A stretch of 64,000 nucleotides of DNA, taken from positions 1 to 64,000 of the forward strand of contig NZ_FOFJ01000006.1 in NCBI RefSeq assembly GCF_900110885.1, given 5' to 3'. The first letter of the stretch is position 1. Each line of letters starts with the position of its first letter. Shown piece after piece: positions 7,052-15,946 of this stretch. The notes under the pieces are model-generated. The model was not told the origin of the DNA. It did not search any database and saw nothing but the letters and a program-made list of their open reading frames with translations. The stretch is from Azotobacter beijerinckii. GTDB lineage: Bacteria; Pseudomonadota; Gammaproteobacteria; Pseudomonadales; Pseudomonadaceae. A program made the position numbers and the translations under genes.

Positions 7052-9754
7052 ATGGATCGACGCCATTCCGAGCGCCGCTTCGCGCCCGTCTACAGCCAGG
7101 GCACCTGCGGCCTGCCGCTGATCGCCACCAAGTTCGTCCCGCCGCGCTCGCCCGGCGTGCTGCTGGTCCGCCCGCGTCTGCTGGCGCGCCTCGAACCGCT
7201 GGCCGAGCGCAGCCTGGCGCTGGTCTGCGCTGGCGCCGGCTTCGGCAAGACCACGCTGCTCGCCCAGTGGCGCAGCCAGCTCCAGGAGCGCGGCGAGGCC
7301 GTCGCCTGGCTGAGCCTGGACGAGGGCGACGACGTCCCCGAGTACTTCTGCCACTACCTGCTCGACGCCCTGCTGCCGCTGCACCCCGGCCTCGGCTGGC
7401 GGCTGGGCTTTCTCGCTGCCGGGCTGCCCTCCATCGACCGCGTGTTCGGCCACCTGATCAACGCGGTGCAGGCGGTGGAGGCGCCGCTCTACCTGATCGT
7501 CGACGACTACCACACGATCCGCGACCCGGCGATCCACCGCGCCTTCGCCTACCTGCTCGAACATGCGCCGGCCAACTTCCATGTGCTGCTCGGCAGCCGC
7601 AGCCTGCCGCCGCTGCCGCTGAGCCGCCTGCGCTCGCGCCACCAACTGATCGAGGTCGACACCAACGACCTGCGCTTCAACCTTTGCGAGGCGCGCCACT
7701 ATTTCGCCGACTCCGCCGCCCTGGCCCTGAGCAACGCCCAGACCCAGCGCCTGCTGGAAGTGACCGAAGGCTGGATTACCGGCATGCAGATGGCCACCCT
7801 GTCGCCGTCGATCAAGGACAACCCGGCGCAGGTCATCGACAGCCTGAGCCACGGTGGCCGGCTGGTCGGCCGCTACCTCGAGGACGTGGTGTTCGAGCCG
7901 CTGCCGGCGGCGGTCGACGATTTTTTGATGCGCACCTCGATCCTCGACCGTTTCTGCGCCGAACTGTGCGACGCGGTCACCGGGCGCCACGACGGCCACG
8001 CCATGCTCGACTGGATCGAGCGGCACAACCTGTTCGTCGCCGCGCTGGACGACCACGGCCAGTGGTTCCGCTACCACCACCTGTTCGCCGAGACCCTGCA
8101 GACCCGCCTGCGCCGGCGTACCGACCTGGACATCGCGACCCTCCACGAGCGCGCCGGCAACTGGTTCGCCGGGCAGAGCCTGTGGGCCGAAGCGACCCGC
8201 CACGCGCTGGCCGCCGGCAAGGTGGAGAGCGCGCCGGGCCGCGCCGGGCTGGGCGCCCAGTCGCTGGCCGAGCGCGGCGACATCGACACCCTGCTGGGCT
8301 GGCTGCAGCAGCTGCCGATCACCGCCGACGAGCACCGCATCAGCCTGCAGCTCAACCTCGCCTGGGCGCTGGCCCACCGCTTCCGCTTCGACGAGTCGCG
8401 GCGCCTGCTCGGCGAGCTGCGCCGCTGGTTCGCCGTGCACCCGGCGCGTCGCGATCTGCGGGTCAAACTGGACGCGGTGGCGGCGATCTGCGAGGCCTTC
8501 GCCGAGAACGTCCAGACCGGCATCGCCCTGGCCGAGCCGCTGCTGGCGCAGATTCCCTGCGGCGACAGCTGGGTCGACGGCCTGGTCTGCAACGTCCTCA
8601 GCTACTGCCATCTGGTCCTCGGCCAGCACGAGCAGGCGCAGGCGGTGCAGCGCCACACCCTCTATCCGGGCGCGCCCACCGAGAACCTCTTCGTCACCGT
8701 CCACCGCGCCTTCATCCTCGGCCAGAGCCACCTGCGCCAGGGCGATTTGCGCACCGCCGAGGCCTGCTTCCTGCAGGCGATGGAGTCCGCCGACCGGCTC
8801 ACCGGGCCGCAGTCCAGCGGCAGCGCCACCCTCGCCGCGTCGCTGGCCGAACTGGCCTACGAGCGCGGCGACTGGGAGCGGCTGGATGCGCTGGTCCGCC
8901 AGCGCGGCCTGCAGATCGACCGCGTGGCGCCCCTCGACGGCGTGCTGGCGGTCTACCGCGCGCTATGCCGGCGGGCGTTGGCCGAGGACGACGGGGTGCA
9001 GGCGCGCCTGCTGCTCCAGCACGCCCAGGAGATCGCCGGCCAGCGCCGCTGGAACCGCCTGCAGGCGGCGCTGCTCGCCGAACAGGTGCGCCTGCAACTG
9101 CAGCGCGACGACCTGGCCGGCGCCGAGCACATGCTGCGCCGCATCGAGCTGCTGAAGAGCGACGAGGGCGCGATTCCGGGCTGCCGCCACTACGCGCGGA
9201 TCGCCCGCGCCCGGCTGCTGCTCGCCCAGGGCCTGGGCCTGGCGGCGGCCGACTGCCTGGCCGGGGTGGTGGCCGAGTTCGAGGCGCGCGGCCAACTGCT
9301 CGAAGCCGTGCGCCTGCGCCCGCTGTGGGCCATCGCCCTCTGGCAGGGCGACGAGCGCGACGCCGCCGCCGACGCCCTGCTGCCGGCGCTGCAGCTGGGC
9401 CTGCGGGAGAACCTGCTGTGCAGCCTGACCGACGCCGGCCCCGCGCTGCTGCCGCTGCTGACCCGTTGCGCCGCAGTGGAGGCGGGCAGCGGCGACCTGC
9501 CGGGCTACATCGCCCTCCTGCGCGAACGCCTCGGCGGCGAAGACTGCGTCGAACCGCCGTTCAGCCTCAGCGAACGGGAAAGCCAGACCCTGCGCCTGGT
9601 CGCCGCCGGCCAGTCCAACAAGGAAATCGCCCGCAGCCTGGACATCTCCGTGGAAACGGTGAAATGGCACCTGAAGAACCTCTACGGCAAGCTCCAGGTC
9701 ACCAGCCGGACGCGGGCGATGAGCCGGGCGCGGGAGTTGAGTCTGTTGGAGTGA
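7052..9754 (+). CDS. Large ATP-binding LuxR-type regulator (MalT/LAL family)
   Basis: 900 residues, the usual size for MalT-like STAND regulators. Walker [10 protein letters not shown] is at about 60-68, then the NTPase/winged-helix region, a long helical repeat region rich in Leu/Ala/Arg (about 380-800, TPR-like), and a C-terminal LuxR helix-turn-helix: [40 protein letters not shown]. Family members bind an inducer and ATP, oligomerise and activate promoters. The start at 7052 has GAGGT seven bases upstream. It is divergent from the GldA-like dehydrogenase, so a local inducer-responsive catabolic switch is likely. That is inference from context. Confidence 0.9.
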   Translation: MDRRHSERRFAPVYSQGTCGLPLIATKFVPPRSPGVLLVRPRLLARLEPLAERSLALVCAGAGFGKTTLLAQWRSQLQERGEAVAWLSLDEGDDVPEYFCHYLLDALLPLHPGLGWRLGFLAAGLPSIDRVFGHLINAVQAVEAPLYLIVDDYHTIRDPAIHRAFAYLLEHAPANFHVLLGSRSLPPLPLSRLRSRHQLIEVDTNDLRFNLCEARHYFADSAALALSNAQTQRLLEVTEGWITGMQMATLSPSIKDNPAQVIDSLSHGGRLVGRYLEDVVFEPLPAAVDDFLMRTSILDRFCAELCDAVTGRHDGHAMLDWIERHNLFVAALDDHGQWFRYHHLFAETLQTRLRRRTDLDIATLHERAGNWFAGQSLWAEATRHALAAGKVESAPGRAGLGAQSLAERGDIDTLLGWLQQLPITADEHRISLQLNLAWALAHRFRFDESRRLLGELRRWFAVHPARRDLRVKLDAVAAICEAFAENVQTGIALAEPLLAQIPCGDSWVDGLVCNVLSYCHLVLGQHEQAQAVQRHTLYPGAPTENLFVTVHRAFILGQSHLRQGDLRTAEACFLQAMESADRLTGPQSSGSATLAASLAELAYERGDWERLDALVRQRGLQIDRVAPLDGVLAVYRALCRRALAEDDGVQARLLLQHAQEIAGQRRWNRLQAALLAEQVRLQLQRDDLAGAEHMLRRIELLKSDEGAIPGCRHYARIARARLLLAQGLGLAAADCLAGVVAEFEARGQLLEAVRLRPLWAIALWQGDERDAAADALLPALQLGLRENLLCSLTDAGPALLPLLTRCAAVEAGSGDLPGYIALLRERLGGEDCVEPPFSLSERESQTLRLVAAGQSNKEIARSLDISVETVKWHLKNLYGKLQVTSRTRAMSRARELSLLE

Positions 9755-9769
9755 GGGTCCTGCTCGCCG

Positions 9770-9797
9770 GGCGGAAAATTGCGCAGCATTTTCCGCC
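9770..9797 (+). terminator. Hairpin after the MalT-type regulator
   Basis: GGCGGAAAAT (9770-9779) and ATTTTCCGCC (9788-9797) form a perfect 10-bp stem with an 8-nt loop, 15 bases after the stop. There is no T tract, so termination may be weak or Rho-assisted. The stretch 9798-9902 shows nothing else. Confidence 0.5.
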
Positions 9798-9902
9798 GAA
9801 GCTCCACTGCGGAAGACGGGCCCTTGCGCTGTCGGCCTGCACTCGCTGAGTACCTTTCTTCCCGCCCCTGCTTGCGGTCGGGCCGATGGCGGGCCGCTTG
9901 CC

Positions 9903-10085
9903 CTAATCCGGGCGGCGCAGCAGATCGACGCGCATCGGTATGACAAAACGTGCAAACCCTCGAATTTTTCGCGCACGCTGTCGCAGTAGTTCCGGGCTCA
10001 GGCGCTGCTGCGTGTGGGTGACGCCAAGGATGCGGCGTTCGACTTCGAAGCGATTGCGGGGGTTGAATAAATATTGTCCTGCCAA
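9903..10085 (-). pseudogene. Possible C-terminal gene remnant on the minus strand, unknown
   Basis: An open minus-strand frame of 60 codons from a TTG at 10085 ends at 9903 and stays open upstream. It contains LAGQYLFNPRNRFEVERRIL, then GVTHTQQRLSPELLRQRARK and FARFVIPMRVDLLRRPD. The composition is protein-like (mixed charged helix, few Ser/Pro/Arg shadow runs), whereas the plus strand over the same stretch is a typical shadow. It has no good start codon or ribosome-binding site. It may be the tail of a gene truncated when the 10159 gene region was joined. I do not recognise a family. Confidence 0.3.
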
Positions 10086-10158
10086 CTCCAGCGTACCCTG
10101 CTCGACCGCTTTTGCACGCAGGCGGCTCTCACCTTGTAACGTGTTGGACCCAATTATT

Positions 10159-10752
10159 GTGAGCCTGGAGAAAACCTTGGAGTCTTGGAGCGAAACGGCT
10201 TCCGCAGACTGGCGGCCCGTTACGGGGGCGGCGGTTATTGGATTGGCCTTATTGGTCGGCTATATCGTTTGGCAGCATTACTTCACCCCCGACCGGTGGG
10301 TGTTTCTGCTCGACAATACCAACCTGGCCATCCATGAGGCGGGGCATCCCATCGTTGGCGTGTTGGTGCCGGGGTGGGCGGTTTATGGCGGTACCCTTTT
10401 CCAGCTCCTGTTCCCGGCGATGTTTGCCGGTCATTTCTGGCGACAACGGCATGGCCTGGGCTGGTCGGTGGCACTGGTGTGGTTCGGCGAGAGCCTACTG
10501 AACGTCGGGCGTTACATGGCCGATGCCCGCGCCCATGAGTTGCCGCTGGTCGGCGGTGGCGATCACGACTGGACGGAGATTTTCAATCGTTGGGGGGTGT
10601 TGAGCGGGGATACCGGCATCGCCGGGGCGACCCGGTTGATCGGGCTCTGCGTGATGCTCTATGCCCTGTTCTGGTTGTGGAAACGCTGGCGCAGCGCTCG
10701 TGTTCCCTCGACAGCACGATTGATCCGTAGGTCGGGCGGCGGCAGGTCCTGA
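10159..10752 (+). CDS. Putative membrane zinc-metallopeptidase-like protein with HEAGH motif
   Basis: About 197 residues from GTG 10159; GTG 10141 or TTG 10144 are alternatives and none has a strong ribosome-binding site. A first membrane segment (GAAVIGLALLVGYIVW, about 23-38) is followed by the zinc-protease-like motif H59-E-A-G-H63 in AIHEAGHPIVGVL. Then come hydrophobic stretches (LFQLLFPAMFAGHFW and IGLCVMLYALFWLW) and a polar segment GGGDHDWTEIFNRWG. The HExxH motif beside a membrane helix resembles the site-2 (M50) peptidase arrangement. The usual third-ligand motif is not clear, though the HDW could supply Asp or His. I know of no characterised member. The neighbours do not indicate a substrate. 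Confidence 0.65.
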   Translation: MSLEKTLESWSETASADWRPVTGAAVIGLALLVGYIVWQHYFTPDRWVFLLDNTNLAIHEAGHPIVGVLVPGWAVYGGTLFQLLFPAMFAGHFWRQRHGLGWSVALVWFGESLLNVGRYMADARAHELPLVGGGDHDWTEIFNRWGVLSGDTGIAGATRLIGLCVMLYALFWLWKRWRSARVPSTARLIRRSGGGRS

Positions 10753-10858
10753 GCGCACGGGGGCGTTATCCCCGGATTTTGTCGCCGCCCTCTCGGTCGC
10801 CGGTGCGGATCGGCAAGAGCGGGGTGGCCGGCTTCGGTCGTGGGTTCCGGGGGCTTTT

Positions 10859-12178
10859 TCACAGCGTCAGGGTAAATCGTCCCAGCAACGCCCCCGGCAG
10901 CGTCCTGGAGCCGCTCTGCCGCGCGCCGTAGGTTCCTGTCGGCAGGATCGTCTCGGGCGCGCGGGTGAGGGCTTCCAGGTGCGGGCCGAGGAAGCCGAAC
11001 ACCGAGTCGTCGAAGCGCATGGTGTTGACCGGGGCCTGGAGGCGGCCATTTTCCACCCAGAAGGTGGCGAAGCGGGTCATGCCGGTCAGGCGGCCGGCCG
11101 GGCGGTCGGAGAAGTTGAGGTACCAGAGGTTGCCGATGTACAGGCCGGTGTCCAGGCGGCTGAGGATGTCGCCCTCGTCCAGGTCGCCGCCCGTCACCAC
11201 CGGGGACAGCGGGTATTCGTGAGCGCCCGCGCCGTTGGCGGTCAGGCCGTATTCGGCGGCGCTGCGCGAGCCGACCAGGCGTTCGCCCGGAAGGCCTCCT
11301 GCGAGCAGGCGCAGGTCCCGGCGCGGGCCCTCGCCGGTGAAGGCCGGGGCCAGGCCGCCGGCGATCCGCTCGTCGAGGGTCAGCAGCGGGCTGAGCCGGG
11401 CCGAACCGGCGAACAGGCGTTGCAGCGGGCTGCCGCCGCTGGCCAGGGCCTGGGCCGAGAAGCCGCCGCTGAGCAGGTCGAAGATCTCGTCCAGCGCCGC
11501 CGGGGCCAGATAGGCCCGGTAGTCGCCCGGCGCCAGGGTCAGCGCCGGGCGGCCCAGGTATTCCAGTTGCTCGCGCGCCGCGCCCATGCGTCGGGCGAAG
11601 GCCTGGGCGTCCCAGCGCTGGCCGGCATAGGCGCTCTTGACCGCCTGGCCGTTGGCGTGGAACAGGCTCCAGTCGAAGTTGAAGCTGCTCGCCGCGTGCC
11701 AGCCAAGGGCACCCCAGGAACTGGCGAATCCCTGGTATTGCGGACCGGCGGCGTAGATGCCGGCCAGATCGAGGCCCGCGGCGGCGGCGACGATCTGCCC
11801 GATGACGGCCGTGTTGTCCGGCATCGTTCCCGGCTCGGCGCTCTCGCTTCGCCAGGGCTCCCGGTTGAGGCGCAGGTAGGGGTCGGGGACCAGCGCCGGC
11901 ACCACCGCGCGCAGCCGTTCCAGGGCATGGCGCAGGCGCGTGCGGTCTTCCCCGGCCGTGCCGGTCAGGCCCAGCTCGAAGCGGGCGTGGCGCTCGCCGA
12001 GGTACAGGGCGAGGGTAGCGTACGCCTGCTGCACCTGCCCGGCCTGGCGCACCCGCGCCCGGTTGAAGCGTACGAACTCCGAGGCCTCGGCGCGGTAGTC
12101 GAGGGTGAAGCCTTCGTCGGCGTGCAGCAGTGGCCGCAGGCTGTCGAGCAGGGCGTGGAAATGCTCGCGGGCGTTCAT
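10859..12178 (-). CDS. TldE/PmbA-like protein (metallopeptidase partner subunit)
   Basis: 439 residues, MNAREHFHALLDSLRPLL at the start, with the TldD/PmbA fold signature in the C-terminal half (GGDLDEGDILSRLDTGLYIG, GRLTGMTRFATFWVENGR). The protein lacks an HExxxH motif, as in TldE-type subunits, which pair with a catalytic TldD-type subunit. Its ATG overlaps the stop of the upstream TldD-like gene by one base (TGATG), so the two are translationally coupled. It is the shorter, divergent type, not the standard housekeeping TldE. The pair may mature or degrade a peptide, but no precursor peptide gene was found nearby. Confidence 0.85.
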   Translation of the reverse strand: MNAREHFHALLDSLRPLLHADEGFTLDYRAEASEFVRFNRARVRQAGQVQQAYATLALYLGERHARFELGLTGTAGEDRTRLRHALERLRAVVPALVPDPYLRLNREPWRSESAEPGTMPDNTAVIGQIVAAAAGLDLAGIYAAGPQYQGFASSWGALGWHAASSFNFDWSLFHANGQAVKSAYAGQRWDAQAFARRMGAAREQLEYLGRPALTLAPGDYRAYLAPAALDEIFDLLSGGFSAQALASGGSPLQRLFAGSARLSPLLTLDERIAGGLAPAFTGEGPRRDLRLLAGGLPGERLVGSRSAAEYGLTANGAGAHEYPLSPVVTGGDLDEGDILSRLDTGLYIGNLWYLNFSDRPAGRLTGMTRFATFWVENGRLQAPVNTMRFDDSVFGFLGPHLEALTRAPETILPTGTYGARQSGSRTLPGALLGRFTLTL

Positions 12179-13620
12179 CAGGCGGCCCCTCCGAATACGT
12201 CGATATTCTTGAATACGCAGGCCGGCGAGGCGTGCCCGACGCGCACCGCCTGGTTCGGCTCGCCCTTGCCGCAATAGGGCGTGCCGAGTACCTCGACGGT
12301 GGAGGCGTCGCCCACCGCGGCGAGGTTGCGCCAGAAGTGCGCGGAAATCCCGCGGTAGTTGGGGTTCTTCACCACGCCCTTGAGTTCGCCGTTCTCGATC
12401 AGCCGGCCCCATTCGCAGCCGAACTGGAACTTGTTGCGGGCATCGTCGATCGACCAGGAGCGGTTGGTGCTCATCAGGATGCCGAGCTCGATGCCGCCGA
12501 TCAGCTGCGCGAGGCTCCGGTCGCCCGGTTCGACGTTGAGGTTGGCCATGCGGTCGATGGGCGCGCGGTTCCAGCTGCAGGCGCGGCTGTTGGCCACCCC
12601 CGGCAGGCCGCTGCGCAGCTGCGACAGGGCACCGCCCAGCGGGCGCTGCAGGATGCCGCGGCGGATCAGGTATTCGCGCTGCGCCGGGGTGCCATCGTCG
12701 TCGTGGCGGTAGCTGGCCAGTTCCTCGGGGCAGCCGGGGTCGAAAGTGACGTCGAGCAGCGGCGAGCCGTACTGGTAGCGGCCGAAGTCCTCCAGGCGGA
12801 CGAAGCTGGTGCCGGCATAGTTGCGCTCGTCGCCGAGGATGCGGTCCAGCTCCAGCGGATGGCCGATGGATTCGTGGATCTGCAGCACCATCTGGTCGGG
12901 CATCAGCAGCAGGTCGAGGGGGCCGCTGGGGGTGTTGGGGGCGAGCAGCAGTTGCAGCGCCTCGTCCGCGATGCGCGGGGCCGCGCCCACCAGGCCGAGG
13001 CGGTCGACGACCTCGGCGCCGCCCTGCTGGCCGAAGTTGAAGCCGCCGAGGCTGCGGGTCTGGCTGTCGTGGCCGTCGCTGGCGGTCACGCTCAGGGCCG
13101 GGTAGACGAAGCGCTGAGCGCGCCGCAGGCAGGCGCCGGCGCTGTTGAGGTAGATCTGTTCCACACAGTGGACGCCGAGTCCGGCGCTCCAGTCCACCAG
13201 CCGCGCATCCCGGGGTACCCGCGTCGACTCGGCGCCCAGCACTTCGAACCAGTGCGACGGGCCGGCCAGCGGCTGCTCGTAGCCGGGGGCCACGTCGTCC
13301 GCCGTGCCGGTCGGCACCGGCAGCGCGCCCACCTCCAGCAGCGCGTGCCCGGCCAGGGCGCGGGCCATGCACTCGGCCCGCTCCAGGGCCGCCTGCAGCC
13401 CGGCCTGGGTGAGATCGCTGGTGGCCGCATAGGCTTCGACGCCGGCGATGCGTACCGTCAGCATGGCGCCGCTGTCCTCGCCGAAGGCGGGCGGCAGGGC
13501 GACGCTGCGGCGCACCCGGTAATGTTCGCTGACTTCACGGACATGCCGCAGCGACCAGAAATCGGCGCTGCTGCGCAGGGCGGCGAAGTGGTGCGACAGC
13601 TCGGGGGCGGATTCGAACAT
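12178..13620 (-). CDS. TldD-like metallopeptidase
   Basis: 480 residues of the TldD/PmbA family. It carries the zinc motif H249-E-S-I-G-H254 (QIHESIGHPLELDRILGDE) expected of the catalytic subunit. In Escherichia coli TldD/TldE cleave unfolded peptides and mature microcin B17; CcdA antitoxin turnover is also attributed to them. Here the gene is the first of a two-gene unit with the TldE-like gene (overlap TGATG). Upstream on the other strand is the CcbP-like gene, leaving about 257 bp of divergent promoter space. It is likely a paralogue, since pseudomonads normally carry a housekeeping tldD/pmbA pair elsewhere. Confidence 0.88.
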   Translation of the reverse strand: MFESAPELSHHFAALRSSADFWSLRHVREVSEHYRVRRSVALPPAFGEDSGAMLTVRIAGVEAYAATSDLTQAGLQAALERAECMARALAGHALLEVGALPVPTGTADDVAPGYEQPLAGPSHWFEVLGAESTRVPRDARLVDWSAGLGVHCVEQIYLNSAGACLRRAQRFVYPALSVTASDGHDSQTRSLGGFNFGQQGGAEVVDRLGLVGAAPRIADEALQLLLAPNTPSGPLDLLLMPDQMVLQIHESIGHPLELDRILGDERNYAGTSFVRLEDFGRYQYGSPLLDVTFDPGCPEELASYRHDDDGTPAQREYLIRRGILQRPLGGALSQLRSGLPGVANSRACSWNRAPIDRMANLNVEPGDRSLAQLIGGIELGILMSTNRSWSIDDARNKFQFGCEWGRLIENGELKGVVKNPNYRGISAHFWRNLAAVGDASTVEVLGTPYCGKGEPNQAVRVGHASPACVFKNIDVFGGAA

Positions 13621-13877
13621 GCCAAGGGTCCTGTCTGGGCGGAGGGTAGCCGCATTGTAACGAGCCGGGGCGGCGAGGCGGGTATGGGAATGGGGCAGAA
13701 TGCGCCGGCAGCCTTCGAGTTTCGGCTGTTCGCGGGGTGCTGGAGGCCGCTCGAGTCCGCATGGGTGCGCCGTTGTGTTCGGCTGCAGGCGACAGCTGTC
13801 CGTTCAGAGCTTTTCGAGTCCTGTTACAGTGATTCTCCGATGAAATCGTTTGGACAGCCGGTTCCCAAGGAGTATCC

Positions 13878-14246
13878 ATGACGCAGACACCAGAGCAACC
13901 CGATCGCGAAAGACGCATTTCCGACGAAATTGTCGTGGATGCCTATGACGAAGTTGAATGCGCGATAGGCTGGCATTGCTACTTGCAGGACCGGCTGCAC
14001 GTGCCGTTCGAGGCCTACTGCACGACGAAGCGCACGATTTCGCCGCTGAAGGTCGGCGAAGCGGTGCAGGTCGTCGGCATGGCGGAAGCGGACGACTGCA
14101 TGTCCGAAATCTTCGTTCTCGTGCGGTACGGCGATTCCGAACTCGCGGTGCCTCTCGGCCAGCTGGAGTGCCAGTCGGGCGACGAGACGACCTGCGAGGC
14201 GGTTGCCGACTGGCACTACTGGCTCGCGCGCGGATACCGCTACTGA
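13878..14246 (+). CDS. CcbP-like calcium-binding protein
   Basis: 122 residues, acidic, ending EAVADWHYWLARGYRY. The order of motifs (DEIVVDAYDEVECAIGWHCY, the segment RLHVPFEAYC, SPLKVGEAVQVVGMA, the segment AVPLGQLE, DWHYW) matches what I recall of the CcbP calcium-binding family (PF11535). In Anabaena CcbP buffers Ca2+ and must be lowered for heterocyst formation. The AAGGAG ribosome-binding site lies five bases before the ATG. It is a monocistronic cytosolic protein, divergent from the TldD-like gene. A calcium-buffer role in Azotobacter, where calcium matters for cyst coats and alginate, is inference. Confidence 0.75.
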   Translation: MTQTPEQPDRERRISDEIVVDAYDEVECAIGWHCYLQDRLHVPFEAYCTTKRTISPLKVGEAVQVVGMAEADDCMSEIFVLVRYGDSELAVPLGQLECQSGDETTCEAVADWHYWLARGYRY

Positions 14247-14331
14247 GTGGCTGGAGGACGCGCGACGCCTCTGGATCGCTCCGTAGTCCGTGCAGCAGGG
14301 CCGGGGATTCGCTCGATTGCCGCGTCCGCAC

Positions 14332-15156
14332 TCACTTCTCGAACTTCCCGATGAAGATCGCCGGATCGACCCGCGCGTCGTTGAGGCTGACGTTCCAGTG
14401 CAGGTGTGGCCCGGTGGCCCGGCCGGTGGCGCCGACCCGGCCGAGCACGGCGCCGCGGGGCAGTTCGTCGCCGGCCTTCACCTCGACCCTGGAGAGGTGG
14501 CAGAACATGCTCACCAGCCCCTGGCCGTGGTCGACGAACACCGTTTGGCCGTTGAAGAAATAGTCGCCGACCAGCGTCACCCGGCCGGCCGCCGGGGCCT
14601 TGACCGGGGTGCCGGCCGGCACGGCGAAGTCCAGCCCGGAGTGGGGGTTACGTTCTTCGCCGTTGAAGAAGCGGCGCAGGCCGAAGGGGCTGGAGAGGGG
14701 ACCGGCGACCGGCTTGTCGAACAGCAGGTTGCTCGGCGGGCGCGGCTCGAAGCGCCGGTAGGCGTCGGTCTGCTCGGCCAGCTCGCGCTCGATGCGCCGG
14801 AGGTCCTCCGGGTTCGGGTCGACCTGACGCTGGTTCTTCAGGGTGATGCGCTGCTCGCGGTAGTGGCGGGGCTCGACCCGGAAGCTGAGGCTGCGGCCGT
14901 CCGCCTCGATCCGCTGCTCGCCCGGCTTGACCGTCAGCGGGATGCCGACGATGGCGAGCCAGCGCTTGCCGTCCTCGCGGACCGTCAGTACCGGCTTGTC
15001 CTGGTAGGTCGCCTTTGGCGGCGTGGGGCCGTCGCCCAGGTCGACCACCGCCACGCCGCCGGGCACCGGCTTGTCCAGCAGGCGGGAGATGAAGCCGTCG
15101 GCGTGGACGGGCAGGGCGAGGAGCAGGGCGCAGCAGGCGGCGAACAGGCGTGGCAT
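14332..15156 (-). CDS. M23 family peptidoglycan endopeptidase (LytM-type), periplasmic
   Basis: 274 residues with a Sec signal peptide (FAACCALLLALPVHA). The C-terminal domain, about residues 155-270, has the M23 zinc motifs: PHSGLDF, with its His and Asp, and GPHLHW. Motif residues are intact, so this should be an active cross-link endopeptidase rather than an EnvC/NlpD-type activator. The N-terminal region has an Ig-like prefix (PGGVAVVDLGDGP) and a helical linker. The stop is 21 bp from the VanX-like gene upstream, so it is likely co-transcribed in the order xseA - dipeptidase - this gene, all cell-wall or DNA functions. Confidence 0.9.
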   Translation of the reverse strand: MPRLFAACCALLLALPVHADGFISRLLDKPVPGGVAVVDLGDGPTPPKATYQDKPVLTVREDGKRWLAIVGIPLTVKPGEQRIEADGRSLSFRVEPRHYREQRITLKNQRQVDPNPEDLRRIERELAEQTDAYRRFEPRPPSNLLFDKPVAGPLSSPFGLRRFFNGEERNPHSGLDFAVPAGTPVKAPAAGRVTLVGDYFFNGQTVFVDHGQGLVSMFCHLSRVEVKAGDELPRGAVLGRVGATGRATGPHLHWNVSLNDARVDPAIFIGKFEK

Positions 15157-15177
15157 GGCGGATTCCGGCGGTCGGGT

Positions 15178-15942
15178 TCAGGTCGGGCGGGCGAAGCGTT
15201 CGGCCAGTTGCTGCTGCCACAGGCCTTCGAGGCTGGGCGGTGCGGTCGGGCCGTAGAGCGCCGCCGGCTGGCCGCGATACCAGGCCCACAGCTGGTCGCC
15301 GTAGTCGTAGTGCCACCACTCGCTCGGCAGGTTGCTGAAGCCAGCCTCGAGCATGGCGTTGTGCAGCAGGCGGCGGCGGTCGCGGATCGCCAGCGCAACT
15401 CTGTCGTCGGCGGCCGCGGTTTCGTAGTGGGCACTGAACGAGCGCGGGCCGACTTCGTCGAAGCGCGAGCCCATGTCCAGCCAGCGGCCCTGGGCGTCGC
15501 ACAGGGTCACGTCCACCGCGCCGCCGGTCAGGTGTGGGCTCGGCGCCTGCGGATCGCAGCTGGGCGGCGAGACGAACTGGCGGGTCAGGCGCTGCAGGGC
15601 CGCCGCGTCGGCCTGCGGATGGTGGCGGGCCATGGCCGCTTCCAGGGTGCGGTACAGGTGCTGCTGCACAACCATCGGCCGCCAGCCGTCGAGCACCACC
15701 AGCACCAGGCCGGCGGGCAGGCACTCGGCGGCGCGCAAGAGGCGCTCGAAGACCTCCTGGCGCACCTGGCAGTCGTCGACCGCCTCGGGGATGCCGAGGT
15801 GGCGGTAGGCCGGGTAGACCCGCAGCGCGGGGGCCAGGCGCAGGCTGCTCAGCGCCTCGCCGCAGTCGGCCACGGGGATGCGGGCGACCTGCGCCCAGTC
15901 GGGTTCGGCGAAGGCCGGGATCGCCCGGTTCGGCTCGTTCAT
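15178..15942 (-). CDS. D-Ala-D-Ala dipeptidase-like (VanX/DdpX, M15D)
   Basis: 254 residues. Zinc site motifs are present: SPHLTGGAVDVTL (SxHxxGxAxD) and the catalytic/ligand SEWWHYDYGD (ExxH). The start ATG 15942 gives MNEPNRAIPAFAEPDW. No signal peptide is visible, so it is probably cytoplasmic, splitting D-Ala-D-Ala or related dipeptides during peptidoglycan turnover. It sits four bases downstream of xseA. Vancomycin-resistance partners (vanH, vanA, vanS/R) are absent, so this is a recycling enzyme rather than a resistance gene. Confidence 0.87.
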   Translation of the reverse strand: MNEPNRAIPAFAEPDWAQVARIPVADCGEALSSLRLAPALRVYPAYRHLGIPEAVDDCQVRQEVFERLLRAAECLPAGLVLVVLDGWRPMVVQQHLYRTLEAAMARHHPQADAAALQRLTRQFVSPPSCDPQAPSPHLTGGAVDVTLCDAQGRWLDMGSRFDEVGPRSFSAHYETAAADDRVALAIRDRRRLLHNAMLEAGFSNLPSEWWHYDYGDQLWAWYRGQPAALYGPTAPPSLEGLWQQQLAERFARPT

Positions 15943-15946
15943 CGGT

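Noticed and set aside
15178..15942. Vancomycin-resistance vanX gene
   Set aside because: VanX-type dipeptidases occur widely in peptidoglycan recycling; no vanH, vanA or vanR/S genes are near.
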